From assembly GCA_045837725.1 (NCBI GenBank), contig JBEWZL010000209.1:372001-436000 (forward strand): a DNA stretch of 64,000 nt, given 5' to 3'. The notes beneath the pieces are model-generated. The model saw nothing but the letters and a program-made list of their open reading frames with translations, was not told the origin of the DNA and did not search any database. This document shows, one piece after another, positions 23,652-35,981 of the stretch; the stretch's first letter is position 1, and every line of letters starts with the position of its first letter. Source of the stretch: Vermamoeba vermiformis. Lineage: Eukaryota > Tubulinea > Echinamoebida. The translations under genes were made by a program, and so were the position numbers.

Positions 23652-24498
23652 TTATTGGAGAGGCGTCAAAGGCTTATTAAGGAAGTACTGATAGCACTCC
23701 TCGACAAAATCCTGTTGGCTATGCGTTTCAATCGATCCTGGTCGCTTTTTGCGAACCAGCGCGATGGCATCTGTTGGATTCATTTTTTTGACCATACAAA
23801 GGAAACAAGCGATTATAGTACCTTAAAATATAAGGCAAATTAATATCATTAAAGCCAATTTTACCCACAAAACATAATAGAGAACAGAGACGTACCTGTT
23901 CGGCCCATCCCTGCGTGACAATGCACCACGATAGGCTTTGTTTGATTTGATACTTCACTGAGCAATAACTCCATTTGCGACATTTTAGGCACTGAAAAAT
24001 CTGTAAAGAGAAGCAAGAGGTCAAAAGTCGTGTCAAGGAAGCAATCTGGGTCAAGATCTTACCTGTGACTGGAATATGAATTATTTTGGCTTTTTTGGAT
24101 ATCTCGGTAAGATCAAATGATAGAGGGTGCTCTGTGAGTGTGATTACGAGTCCGTAATCGATCATCGAATGGAGATCGAGCAACTGCTTTTCTTCACTCG
24201 GGCACCTCATGCCTCCAATAACACCATCTAAATTTTAAAATTAATTCCATGCTAATTGATATTAATATACGGTTACTAGCGATTGGTAATTAATTTGAAG
24301 CAATCAAAAATTAATTTGTGCTAATTAAAATTAATTAAAGATTTTAGGCTGCACACGTCTATTAAGTCAAATACTCGTGCATAAATTCATTCTTTACCAA
24401 CTAGATATTATTAAGGTTCATTAATTACCTTCAACCCACGAGAAGCCGCAGGGAGCTTCATTCCTCTTGGCGTACGCCCGCTTGATGGCTTCCTCCAT
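23652..24498 (-). CDS. DUSP23: Small dual-specificity phosphatase, DUSP23/VHZ-like
   Basis: A Cys-dependent protein phosphatase of the atypical DUSP class. The start MEEAIKRAYAKR at 24498 leads to GFSWVEDGVIGGMRCPS, as in DUSP23. The loop HCHAGMGRTGT (23890-23925, split by an intron after ACA G) is the complete HCxxGxGRTG signature with catalytic Cys and Arg. A general acid Asp is available in PVTDFSVP, and RPGSIETHSQQDF is the family C-terminal motif. About 165 residues in four exons, with no targeting signal, so likely cytosolic. Confidence 0.9.
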
Positions 24499-24693
24499 TT
24501 ATTTTTGCTATATGATTAAATATGAACGCTGTTAGTTGTTTTCTATTTACATTGTAAGGATAATCGCTTTTGTATTTGGCAACGCCCCAAATTCCCAATT
24601 TCGGTGAATTTATAATAATACTGCCTCGTAACTTCATAGGAATACTGCAAAGGCAATTTGGGGTTATTTTTGTTTATTGTATTACACACGATA

Positions 24694-25516
24694 TTATTCC
24701 AAAAAGTCGAAATCGTCCAACATTTCGTTGTAAGCCAAAACCTTCTTCTTGATCTTGGAGTTGTCAACCCACGTAATGAAATCTTCCATCGACCGAGTAA
24801 CATGATAAGCAGGATCGGTAACTATTTCAGGACCGATTCTGATTTGACCTTGTTCAATAAAAGTAATTGCTTCTTTCAGATTCTCGCAGTACTTGTTCTT
24901 TACGAGAATAACTGGCAGACGTCGTCTGTAATTATGGAAATAATTAATTTATGATCTATAAAAGGCGCGATGTTATTGTAATCTACATACCGGCAGAAAG
25001 CTGAAGCACTGATCTTCGCGACTAACGCTAAGCTCTGTTTGGATGTAATCAAACCCATATTGTACCTATCGTAATAATTCATTAGGGTCAATTGTATTAT
25101 CATAATGCCGATACGTTGGTGCTTACAATTTATCTAGCAGCTGATCTGTCATCTTAATCCGGTAAGCATCTGTTGCCTTCAAGGCCTGTAATTGTGTCGC
25201 TAACTTCTTCAATAAATTGCATAATTTATTGTATCTATAACAAGTCCAATTAGCCAACTGATCTTGAAAACAGATCGCGATTCAGAAAATAATTATCCTT
25301 TGTTTAATAAATAATTGTCTGCGCCATGTGTAAATTAATTAAATAACACGTTTGTTATTCTTAATTGATTATTTCTTACTTTGTGTAATCGTCTCTGTTT
25401 TGGATGTGGTAACGGCGGATGATCTCTCCTTCTCGCACGTTTTGTTCATTTTTCCAGTCAAGAAAATCGACCTTCTTCAATAATTTTCGTTCGTGGAACT
25501 TTAACTTTCTCTCCAT
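24694..25516 (-). CDS. IMP3: IMP3, U3 snoRNP / small-subunit processome protein
   Basis: IMP3 binds U3 snoRNA and 18S precursor to promote early rRNA cleavage in the nucleolus. The start [21 protein letters not shown] at 25516 matches the family N-terminus closely. [23 protein letters not shown] and the S4 RNA-binding segment [32 protein letters not shown] and [20 protein letters not shown] follow. It ends at DFLE with the stop at 24694-24696. About 183 residues in four or five exons. It is divergent from the LYR gene across a 338-bp spacer. Confidence 0.95.
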
Positions 25517-25854
25517 TGTGTTTGTTTGGCTGATCGAGTTAAAATTGAGTTCAGCGCATTTTTGCTATTACTAAAGCGCACGCGACACGCGAGCAGACGA
25601 AAGTCAATTTTGTATAATTAACTATATGTTGTAAATATTGTAAGGTAAGTTGGCTGCGAGGCTGTTCAGTTTTCCAGCCAAATCTACAGTTACCGGAGCT
25701 AGCCCAAGCAATTAGCAAATTTCAATATAAAATAATATTTATTTATATTAACTTATATGGATCGCAATAACTTGGATTCAAAGCAAACGCTTAACAAAAA
25801 TTACAATAATTCGAGTCTAATTTACCAGATCTAACCCCGTTTTGCGTAGATATA
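25517..25854. other. Divergent promoter region, IMP3 / LYR protein
   Basis: An AT-rich 338-bp spacer that must hold both promoters. A cagatctaac string lies 27 bp before the LYR start codon. I see no other signal. Confidence 0.4.
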
Positions 25855-26121
25855 ATGGAAGGTCATCGTAAACTAGTACTAGGATTATTTAAGGAATATT
25901 TGAGGCTATGCAGAAAATTGCCGAACGCAGCTTATCAACGGAAGGTTTCCTTCAATATCTCAGAGATGTTTCATTACAACAAACGAATAACAAATCCTCA
26001 AAAGCAAAAAGCAACATACGAAAAAGGATTGTACGATTACGAGACGTTTAAGAACTTTGTAGAAGCAGATCCGAAGATCCAGAAACTCATTTTCGAGCGA
26101 ATATCACGAAATAAACACTAA
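25855..26121 (+). CDS. LYR-motif (Complex1_LYR) mitochondrial small protein
   Basis: Single exon, 88 residues. The N-terminal LGLFKEYLRLCRKLPN has the LYR-family helix pattern (aromatic-Lys/Arg near a small loop) followed by basic residues and a C-terminal amphipathic ERIS segment. LYRM proteins bind acyl-ACP and help Fe-S or complex I/II assembly in mitochondria. It has no long presequence, which is usual for these proteins. I cannot say which LYRM it is. Confidence 0.72.
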   Translation: MEGHRKLVLGLFKEYLRLCRKLPNAAYQRKVSFNISEMFHYNKRITNPQKQKATYEKGLYDYETFKNFVEADPKIQKLIFERISRNKH

Positions 26122-26297
26122 CACATTCCAACAACATGCACCTTAAGCTTAGATCACGCACAAACAGTCGTTGGCGCGATTGCTGAAATTTGCCAGCCAA
26201 AATTCGAAAATTTGACAGTCAAAAGAGCCAGGCTTGTTCGTGTACTGGAATATTTTTGTTATTCTCGTTCTGACTAACTAGCTAACACGAACGCACG

Positions 26298-28541
26298 ATG
26301 AAGCGAACCAGAACATCTGCTCCGAACAATCCTCCGAAGCAAGGCCAAGCATCCGGCCAGCGCTCTCAAGTTGGCATCAACGATATATCGCCTTTAGTTA
26401 CTAATGCTGAGATCATTGGGCTAGGTGAGCGATATTACATGGTCTTATAGAGCACTAATAGCCTACATCCAACAGTCTTACGAAAGCTCGAGACCACCGA
26501 GTTCGTCGACAAGAAGACCAACCAATCAAAAAAGAAAGGCAGCTTCATCATTAGAGGTACGTTTTCTAGCATTACGAAACTATAAAAATTGATTTAATGG
26601 TATATTTAGATCGCACTGATACCTGCGCTGTCATCTGTTGGGGCGATGCTGCTGTTTTCGCCGAAGCTGTAGAGGTAAATCTAAACGACCGTTACACGAG
26701 CCTCTAAGCTAATTAAATCATAGGTTGGCGATGTGGTTACCATCAAAGGTCCTTCTATAAAGGTAATAGACCCTCTTTGACCTCCAAATACTTTTTGTAG
26801 CTCGACTAACGTGGTTGCTTGATCCAGGTTAAAAATAGCTTCTCGTCTCCAAGTACTTCTAATTTTGAGCTGCACTTGGACTCTCTTGAGAAGTCTAGTG
26901 TCGAGGCATGCACGAACTCACGAGCCATCGCTGAGCTGATGCTGACAAAACCTCCGCAAAACTCGAGAGTCGTTACGTTAGACAACCTCCCTGACATTAC
27001 CGAGAGCAGTAACATAACTGTAATGGTGATGGTAAATAAGGTATCGTAATTCATTCATTAAATGCGTCTTCTTTCGTAAGGTCTAACGCTTCGAATCCAG
27101 ATTCTCGATCAACAATTGATTACGACAAAGAAGGGCGACTCTGTTCTCAAACAAACCGTCATAACATTCGACCAGTACTGCCATTACTTTCCAATCGTCT
27201 TGTAAGCGTACCCTTATCCATTGCGATTAATTAATCTGGCCGACAGTTGGGGCACGGATCTGAAACTTGTCGAAAGCTTTGATAATGATTCAAGTACGTT
27301 GCTACTAATACTTATGTGTATATATTAACGAATCATATAGTCTTGTTTCTGGAGAACATCAAATACTCCGTTTTTCAGGTACGCAATTACTACACTCCAG
27401 AACACATTTTGACACTTCCCTAGGACCGCCCGCAAGCAGTATTCCAAAAGAGCAGTACGTTGATGCTCAATCCAGAGACGGCCGAAGGTACGTTATATCT
27501 ATAGAATTAGCGAATAATAACATTTGTCACAGCGATTGAGCTGTTCAAGTGGGCGACACGCGAGGAAAACTTTCGGTTGTTGGAGGAAAGTAGCCTCATG
27601 GCGAGTTACAATAATGCTGGAACTAGTTCTAAAGTTGAAAGTAAGTGAATTACTCGTGAATTCAATAATAGCATGCAATGGCTAACATTCGTAAGAAACT
27701 ATCGCCGAGATCCAAGATTTCTACTTCATTGAGAACTTGAAGCTCAATGCCGCCGTCAGTAATGAGGGCGTCTATGGCTTCATCTATGCCTCGTTGTACG
27801 CAATGGAGTTGAACGGCAACGACTGCTGCTACTTGGCTTGTTCCGCGTGCAGAAAACGGATCACAGAATTGAATTTGTGTTCGAATGCTCGGTGCAAGAT
27901 GTATAACCAAGCCACAACGCCCACGTATTACATGTAAGTACGCAACCTTTTCGCCTGCGACTTTTACCTAGAGAAATCTGAATTCTATCTGAAGTATACA
28001 ACATAAATTCTATGTTTTGCGGGATTCTCCAGCTCATTGCAGATGTTACTAATCCATAAATAACGTATCACTGCTCGAGTATCGCTTACCCTTCCTTAGG
28101 AAAGTTCCCTGCTCGTTTGTTGACCAGACCGGGAACATTGAACGCGTGTCATTGTTTGGTGATGTTGCCGAGAACTTTCTCAAAGCGACGGTAAGCTCCT
28201 CTTTGTAGCATTGATATACTCATTCAAGTAACTATTGTAGGCATCTGAAATTATGACGATGGAAAAGAGCGAGATAGAATTCCTGATCAATAGTATGATC
28301 TGGCAAAAGTATGTTGTCTACGTTAAGGTAAGTCGATTGAATAGCTTTACGGCATTGAAAAACGTAAACTAACTAAGTTATTGCAACCTGATAGGCCTAT
28401 CAATTTCGATCTAATTTCGGACTTGCCAATCAATCAGCCAACATCTCTGACTCGACTATTCGCTTCAATATCATAGGCTGCGAGCCTATTGACTATGAGA
28501 GCGCTATCAAGTTTGTCAATGCCATCAAGGTCAACGTATGA
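26298..28541 (+). CDS. RPA1: Replication protein A 70-kDa subunit, short form lacking RPA70N
   Basis: The single-stranded-DNA-binding subunit of RPA for replication, repair and checkpoints. The start ATG at 26298 opens with a basic, disordered leader of about 28 residues. OB-fold A follows at once (ISPLVTNAEIIG, FIIRDRTDTCAVICWGD, VTIKGPSIK). OB-B spans about 26990-27660. OB-C carries the zinc ribbon CSACRKRI....CSNARCKMY (about 27840-27905) and DQTGNIERVSLFGDVAENFL; it ends AIKFVNAIKVNV. About ten short introns. The usual N-terminal protein-interaction OB fold (DBD-F, about 110 residues) and long linker are missing, and no upstream exon is visible because the LYR gene ends 176 bp earlier. 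Confidence 0.9.
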
Positions 28542-28944
28542 TCCCAAATCTAAGCTCGGTTAAATTTAGAGCTTACGGGAGACCAATGTGATCGGCAATT
28601 CTGATTTACGATATTATTAATTAAATAATAATGTTAAGAAATAGTGTTGTCGGTCAAAAAACTCAAAGATTTCATTAGGATTCTCCGATCCTCTTAAAAT
28701 TGTGGGTAAAAGACTTTTCGTTGCAATTTAACTTGATAAGGTTGTAGTGTAATTAATTGTAAGAAAGAATGAGGGCACAATCTTTTCCGGAGAAATAGCA
28801 TTAATGTTTATTTAAAATATCAATGCAATTTAGGCCATCTGTCGGGTTTCCGTCAGAAGACCAATAAATAAACTATCTTACAAGGGTACTATTAACAATA
28901 TACTACATCAAAATTGGAAAGATTCTAGAATTATCAAAAGAACA
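28542..28944. other. Convergent AT-rich spacer
   Basis: Space between the 3' ends of RPA1 and the small Cys/His protein. It is AT-rich with several stops in every frame. I see no gene, repeat or RNA signature. Confidence 0.4.
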
Positions 28945-29298
28945 TTACTCGACTCGGATTTCGGCGTTCTGGTACTCGGGGGCGCCTAGCGGGTTACTAG
29001 ACTTGAAGCCAGTGACATACTTTGAAGGTTTTCGGGTCAATTCCGCATGTACGGCGTTGCAGTTGATATGTAAGTCCGCGTTCTTGCATCCGATCGCAAC
29101 AACGCTGCCATGGTGCTTCTTCGTGTCACTTCGGCACTCTTGTTGCTTGCAGCAGCTCCATCGACCAATTGATAATTGTCCGTCGGTGCTTTCTTGGCTC
29201 CATTGGCCAGGGTGGTAATAGCAAGTGGTATTGAATCTTGAATCAAACAACTTGTGGCATCTGTCGCAAGTCAAATAGTTTGAACCTTGGTTGCCCAT
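28945..29298 (-). CDS. Small Cys/His-rich protein, CHORD-like zinc module
   Basis: Single exon, 117 residues, no signal peptide. Spaced Cys/His residues read CDRCHKLFDSRFNTTCYYHPG, then WSCCKQQECRS and KHHGSVVAIGC. The C.YHPG...W.CC order resembles a CHORD-type zinc-binding module. A C-terminal half lacks metal ligands. The N-terminal MGNQGS could be N-myristoylated (Gly2, Ser6), giving membrane attachment. Function is not assigned. Confidence 0.65.
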   Translation of the reverse strand: MGNQGSNYLTCDRCHKLFDSRFNTTCYYHPGQWSQESTDGQLSIGRWSCCKQQECRSDTKKHHGSVVAIGCKNADLHINCNAVHAELTRKPSKYVTGFKSSNPLGAPEYQNAEIRVE

Positions 29299-29641
29299 GA
29301 TTAAAAATATTAATTTAATTTGTGGTGTTGAGTTACTTGTGAGTTCGGATAATGAAAAAATTTCGGCCTGGATTTTTTATCTTGTACTCAATTTCCTAAT
29401 TTGGACTTACTGAATTACTTCATTCTGGGCAGCAATCCTCTTAGACTCCGCGGAGAAACCAGTGGAAGGATACTATAAAGAGTAAGTAATGGACATTTTG
29501 CTGCTATTTCAACCTGGCGTAACGGTTCGCATCCCAAGGAGCGTACTCCCACGCACATCCTACCCTAAGGACCTATTTTTAACCTAGTCGCACATAAATA
29601 ACTCAGTGTAAATCTTTTAAACAGGCAAATGAGCTATTTTA
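29299..29641. other. Intergenic spacer upstream of the CHORD-like gene
   Basis: Between two minus-strand genes. The part around 29510-29580 is less AT-rich but contains no cloverleaf or ORF that I can support. Confidence 0.35.
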
Positions 29642-30820
29642 TTAGTTGACTAACGAGGCTGTCCTCTGTTTAAAGTGTTCGAACACATCAGCAACGTACC
29701 GCTCCAGTACTTCCAAGGAGCAATCAGTGTAGATAACTACGTCAGCGTACTTGAAGCGTTCCTTGTACGTCATTTGCGCGTTGATTCGTTGCTCAGCTTG
29801 CTCTGTAGTCAAGTTATTTCGCTTCATAATTCGATCTCGCGCCACTTCCACAGGTGCGTGCGTAATCCACACCTCATTTACAAGTTTGTGCCACTCAGCC
29901 TATTAATAACAGCATTAGGAATATTTGAATTGAAAATGGTACGGATTATTAGATCCAGTTGAAGCTAATTATAGAAGCCGAAATTTAACTTAAAAGTCTA
30001 GAGGCGGCCTGAGATTGAACCAGATAAATTTATGATCGACGACCGATGCCAATACTATAATTTATGCTAAATTTACCTCGATGAGAACTGCTGCTTCAAT
30101 GACCAGGTACTTCACGTTTGAATCTCGTGCGCGTCGAATCTCGTCCTCGAGCAGCACTTTAACGCCAGGCCAGACAATGTCACTGGAGCTATAATTAGCT
30201 AACAGGTACCGAGTGGATTACGAAGTGATATGGTTTGGTTCATTGAAAGATAGCAGATACGAGTTCCACAGCACTTACGTTAGCTCCTTCATCTTGGCTT
30301 GATCCCCGAAGACAATGCCTCCTAAAACTCTGCGATTGATAGTACCATCCTCAGCTACAATGTGTTGACCAAAATGAGCAACTACTTTGTGAAAGGTGTC
30401 TGTTCCCGGCTCGTAGGCTTTATGACCTGCACGAAAAGTAAATCTCGGAACTACACGAGGTAATACCATTATTTAACGAGTTTAATATTAAAACTATTTT
30501 TTGTGATTTATCCTATAATATTTTTTGATGGCTAGCTTAAAGTTTAAGGCTGAGTCGGAATCGCGTTAACAAATTAAATAATTTTTCTTAATGGTATCAT
30601 TATGGCTCAAGACTCACTTTACCTCAATTTAAGTAATATGCTGTATTGCGCGCACGAAATAATATTTACCTAGCTTGTCTGTATCAACAATTTGGGCACC
30701 AGATTTCTCTAACACTTTTATGAGGGTAGATTTGCCTGTACCAATACCGCCTGTCACGCCAATAATATATGGTAATGATTTAACATCGCTCTTGGTCTCT
30801 GTATTGAGCACTGTTGTCAT
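29642..30820 (-). CDS. COAE: Dephospho-CoA kinase
   Basis: Phosphorylates the 3'-OH of dephospho-CoA, the last step of CoA synthesis. The start MTTVLNTETKSDVKSLPY at 30820 leads to IIGVTGGIGTGKSTLIKVL (P-loop) and IVDTDKLG. VAHFGQHIVAEDGTINRRVLG, the acidic VLLEDEIRRAR, LVIEAAVLIEA (adenine/CoA site) and DRIMKRNNLTTEQAEQRI follow. It ends TASLVN. About 225 residues in four exons (30669-30820, about 30275-30428, about 30070-30200, 29642-about 29895). It is divergent from the ATAD5-like gene. Confidence 0.93.
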
Positions 30821-31175
30821 TTAATGAGACGTGCTGTGTCCTGATTTTGTTGCTAAAAAAAATCGCGCGCAAATTTTGAAACGGTCACACGAAGTCAATC
30901 TTGATCTGACAAAGTTGTAAATAACACATCATTTATGTATATAGACATGTATTAATTGGTATGTAACGCGTTGACTTACAAGGGTTAAGCAAGGCGTAGA
31001 ATAATTTTCGGTGTTCGTGATCTCGCTTTGGCATCGCGTGTTTTATAAATCACTAATTTTAATAATTATTATACTATCATATTGTTGTAAAATCGCATTA
31101 ATCATTCGCAAATAATCGATTTTGATTTGCAAAATTATTGATTATTTATTTTTAATCAGTGTAGGGATTATAATA
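30821..31175. other. Divergent promoter region, dephospho-CoA kinase / ATAD5-like
   Basis: A 355-bp AT-rich spacer shared by two divergent genes, with many TAAT/ATTA blocks. No distinct element is recognised. Confidence 0.35.
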
Positions 31176-34100
31176 ATGGGAGACAGCGACGATTTTCAAC
31201 CAGAAGTAAAATCTAAAAAGAGGAAACGATCGGATTCAAAGCCAAAGGCTACTCAAGCTGGATCCATCACGGCTTTTTTTAATTCGACAAAAACAGAGAA
31301 ACCAGTGATTAATTTGACAGACGAAAAAGAAAATACCAATAATTCGGAGAATAATAGCGAAGGGGAAGTACGACGAAGCCCGCGAAAGCGACGAAGATTA
31401 GAACCGAGTAGCAATAATGATTCTACTGGTCTTCCTTCCTCTTCACCTGTAACAGCTCAAGAAGTCATATTTATAGCTGATTCGCAATCGCAATCTCAGC
31501 CTAAAAATGACGCGCAAAAGACTGCTACGCCAACGAAGCCCAAGCGAGGTACGAACACGCGCCTCTTTGCATACCTTTGCTAACATTAGTAATGAATTGA
31601 TTAGGAAAAGCTAAGCAGAAAGAAATAGTAGACGAGAGCAGTAATAAAGAGAATAGTGCGGCACCTGTTAATGTCGAGCCTGCAAAAGTAGAAAGTACCG
31701 CGGAACCTGCTGCCACATCTACTGAAGGCGAAACTATTGGCAGAAGACTAAGGCCTAGAAGTCCAGTTAAAACTACAGATAATCAAGCAGTGAATAATTC
31801 AAGCACTTCTCCATTAAAGGCTCAAAAGGCTGCTCAAATTGATGTCGACTCGTCAGATCCGCCATCAACTTCAGCAAGCGAAGATAATTTCTTTACGCGA
31901 ATGACAAAAAGAACTCCAACGAAATCTAAGAAGAAAGAGGAGATTGCTCCAGCCGCGCCAAAAGTAGATGAGGTCTTTGCGGTAAAACCTGGAGGTACAT
32001 CCAAAGAATTATCACGCACTTGAAATTTACAATCGTAATCACTTTTGCTTTATTTAGAAAAAGTCCATGATTTCTTTTTAGCGGCATCGAAAAAGAAGGA
32101 GATTAAACTCCAGCGAGAATTGCAAAAATTGGACGAAGAAGTTGCTTCGAGCAGGTACCTAACGTCTTCCCTATAATAACTTAATATGATTAATGATTCA
32201 TAATATTAGGTCGCTAGCACAGCAAATAACAGGCGACAAAAAGCCTCATCCTTTCTTGTTGAAGAATCCCGCGTTCAAAATGACAGTTGTCAAAGAAAAG
32301 CCAGCCTGCGAAGCAACCGAACAAGGTACATTTAATAGCGCGAAAATACATGCCTTAATGATCTAACAACATTTTAGTTGTGTTTGAAGGACCGACGCTT
32401 CGTTTGATCGAGTTTCCGTTCGTGTCACATGTTGGTATCTCGACAACGGAAGACAAGGACAAAATGGACGACGTTATCGAGAGCAGCAATAGCAATAATA
32501 GTGCAGATCTATTCTCGAGCGATTCGCAAAATGAATTGGTGCCTAATTCTCCGAGTGCGGATCCAGCATTGTTCCGTGACGTTTTGGATTCGTGTGTCAA
32601 AGTCAGATTGTCAGACGTGGTTGTCAATCCTATCAAGAAGCCGGCTACTGTTGAAATTAAGGAGGACACGTAAGTGCTATTTTAAGCAACTGATGCAGAA
32701 CTCTACGGATCTGCCTCCACGCAAAAACTAACTTGAAATTATATTTAGACCAGTAACAACCGCTGATTTAGAGCAATTTGAAAATACGAGCGCGTTTGAA
32801 GCTATTGTTAGCCTAGTAGACCAGCAACAGCTTGCGTTTAATTCGCTCGAGTTGACGATCAGCCAAGCATTAAATGCAGCTAATGAAGCACCGTCCGCAG
32901 ATGAAGATTCGGATAGTTCGCAATCATCTTCGAGCAAGAAGAAAGAGAAGGCAGAGAATATTAACCCTAAAAGCCATTTTGTCGATACACCAACTTTGGA
33001 GCCAGATCAAATCCGATCACATCTACGAACCACAATGGCGAAGACAATTAAGCAGTCGAACGATGCTCAGGTAAAGGCCAATCCGCTTTGGACGGATAAA
33101 TATGCCCCGACAGGTGTCAATGAAGTTTGTGGCAATATAATTGCCGTCAAATTTTTATCCGCGTGGATGTCCAAATGGAAAACTCAAAAGACCAAAGAAA
33201 GGAAACGGAAGAACAAGAAGGATGACGATGATGAGGTATGGCACTCCAATCTAATTATAATCTCGGTTAATTTAGCAAAAGCGGATTAATTTCCTTTTGT
33301 GGTAATTTTTAAGGATTATTAACACCTTGTTATTTTAGTACATGGTTGAGCAACTGCCAAATACAGTATTATTGCATGGAGCTAGTGGGGTAGGAAAAAC
33401 AGCTGCTGTTTACGCTTGCGCCAAGCAGATCGGACTTTCAGTTTTAGGTACAACAGATCCGCTTAAAAATTTCAATTTAATTAATTAATTTCGTATTGTA
33501 GAATTAAATCCGTCTGCACAACGTTCCGCAAAGGAAGTGGCAAAATATGGAGAAATTACGCAATCTCAAGCCATCAGAGGCCAATCGAAAGACGCATCTG
33601 AGGCTCCAAAAGAAAATAATCAAACGCTGAATAACTTCTTTAAAGTCCAAAGCAAACAACCAACAAAGGATAACAAGACAGCTGCATCAGAGGCTCAATT
33701 TGATAACACTATTCTGTTATTTGACGAAGTTGATATTATTGACGAAGAAAAAGATAGAGGTTTTTATTCAGCGTTAGTAGAGCTAGTGAAGTCAACTAAA
33801 AGGCCGATTATAGTAACATGCAATAGTAAGTATTTGTCTACGAATTCATTTTAAAATTGCATTGAACTCGATCTCGGATTTAGATCTGTAGGATGTTTTC
33901 TCGTGTGCCTATTAATAATTTGTACATTAGCTATACCCGAAGAGCTATCAGCATTGCTCAACTTGCCTATTCTTCAGCTTAAACTGCGTCCAATGCCAAA
34001 GGCTCATTTCTTGAGCTACTTAAAACTAGTTGCATTATGTGAAGGCACCAATTTCACTATTCAACCAGCTGCACATGCTTTAGAGAAATTTGCTACATTT

Positions 34101-35799
34101 ATGAAGTGGGATCTGCGCAAGAGTTTGTTGAATCTGCAGTTTTGGTTGCAACAACATGATAACGACGGGATGAATAGCCTCGTTCTGAAGAATGATATAG
34201 ATACTCCTAAAGATGCGCGACTACGCTTATTTAGGAATAATTTATTGGAGTCTTGTTTTGGCTACGCGCATCTGAGTTCAAAATACTCGAACTTGTTTTG
34301 GACTTTCTTGTTGGGCCAAGAGATACCTCAAAATAGCACAAATACCAATAATAATAGCAGCGATAGTCAACAGCAATCATTTTTCAGCTTTTATTACAAC
34401 AAACAACGGCAGAAATTAATGCAAAGTAATAACGATGATTCTCCGCTATTTTTCAGCGCGACAATTCCTAAATCGGAAATACAGTGGAAGATGGAGAAAG
34501 AAGATACATTTTTCATAGCAGAGACAGCACATTTACTGCGGTTAGATATCGTTTTTAACAACTACTTGCAACTCTTCATTGAGCCAGTTTTGCCGTACCA
34601 ACAAGCACTTTTTACAATGAAAAAGACATATGAACAGATTGAGGTCGAGGAGAAGATACCTATTTTGGTATTACAAGATACACCTGAAGAAAAACCAACT
34701 ACAGAAATCAGCGAGAACAAGCCGTCGGACGAGACCTCCGAAAAACAGACTGAAAAAAAATCTCCGATCAATTCACCGAAAAAGACGACTACTTTGTTAA
34801 ACTTCTTTACGAAGGCAGCACCTGTGTCACCATCAAAGGAGCAAAAAGTTAATACTGGTCAATCTGCGGATCCGACCACTGCACCAGTGCCTGAAGTCGC
34901 AGTTGAAGAGAAGAAAGAAAGCGACGTATGCGAGCAGCAAGAACTTAAAGTTGTAGTGCCCGCCAAGCCCAAAGTATTACCGTACAAAGAGGACTTCATA
35001 ATTGAAAAGAGACTCGAGGACAAATTGGTCAAAGCGGAGGTCACGCTAGCGAACCGTCTCGGGGAATTAATTTTCAACGATATTGTTCAGCTGAGCGATA
35101 ACATATCCGCTGCTGATGAAATGGATTCTATTCAATGTCCGTCATTCGTAAGTATTCAGCTCAAAATCGGTCGTTAATTGTTGCGGATGTGATCCTGATC
35201 AAGCTCATTTTTAGATGTCGGACAAATGGCCCTATGATTTTAAGCCACGTATAGACCAATCAGAAATGAGCTCCGCTTACGAGATATTATCGCTGCGCAC
35301 GTGTGTTGCCAACACGTGTAATCAAGATTGGAGTATTATGCTTGCGGATCGCAGTACGCCTTCGAGTGGCAATAATAGCGAGCCATTAGAGACATTCTTT
35401 AATAATCATAGTGTCAGTTTAAGCGCTGATGATACGACCGCAGAACAGTACGTTGAAGGAAAGGAGCTCAAAGTTACGGATCTGACATTATTTTTCTTAG
35501 AATGCATTTCCAAAAGAAGATTGATACAGTTGTAGGACCTCTAATGGATAGTTTAGTATTTAGACTATCAAAAGCGACGTGTCTAGAATACACGTGGTTT
35601 TATCAACAATTATGTTTCATCGACGAGGATCGCGAAAAGACCAACACTAAACGAAGGTACGTTGTTGCAATAGTGATATTATCTAGTAACGGCAATATAT
35701 TAATGTTCTTATTGTAGGTTCACGAGTATGCTGCCGAAGTTCAGAATTTACGCGAATGAAAGCAAAATGTTGAAAGAAATGTCGCTTGTAAAATACTAA
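31176..35799 (+). CDS. ATAD5: ATAD5/ELG1-like PCNA-unloading RFC large subunit
   Basis: The alternative RFC large subunit that removes PCNA from replicated DNA. The N-terminal half (31176 to about 33080) is disordered, Lys/Ser-rich, with NLS-like KSKKRKR and RRSPRKRRRL. The AAA+ core begins with the RFC box LWTDKYAP (about 33088). Walker A HGASGVGKTAAVYACA (about 33378-33425) and ELNPSAQRSAKEV follow, and Walker B LLFDEVDIIDEE (about 33715-33750). Sensor-region IIVTCN, PILQLKLRPM and KWDLRKSLLNLQFWL come next. Three hydrophobic-xx-FF motifs (SITAFF, TLNNFF, TLLNFF) look PIP-box-like. The C-terminus ends at 35799 (MSLVKY). About ten introns. The start MGDSDD at 31176 is preferred over an upstream in-frame ATG that encodes an unlikely hydrophobic leader. 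Confidence 0.9.
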
Positions 35800-35981
35800 A
35801 GAAGACCTTTACAATATCCTTGACCTTATCATAAGGGTTGGAGTTCTATAATTATGGAATCACAAAAAAAAGCAGAAAAGGTACAGAATTCTCGAGCATA
35901 GATTTTATGAGGTCTACGCCGTGATTGTCGCATAATTTTAAAACTTGAAAATACGTTACAACACACCACGTTAAACTGATA

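Noticed and set aside
28835-28860. ccgtcagaag string resembling the MITE end
   Set aside because: Only about ten bases match and there is no inverted partner; chance similarity.
29510-29590. GC-richer patch that might be a tRNA
   Set aside because: A TTCG-like loop is visible but arms and length do not fit a cloverleaf.
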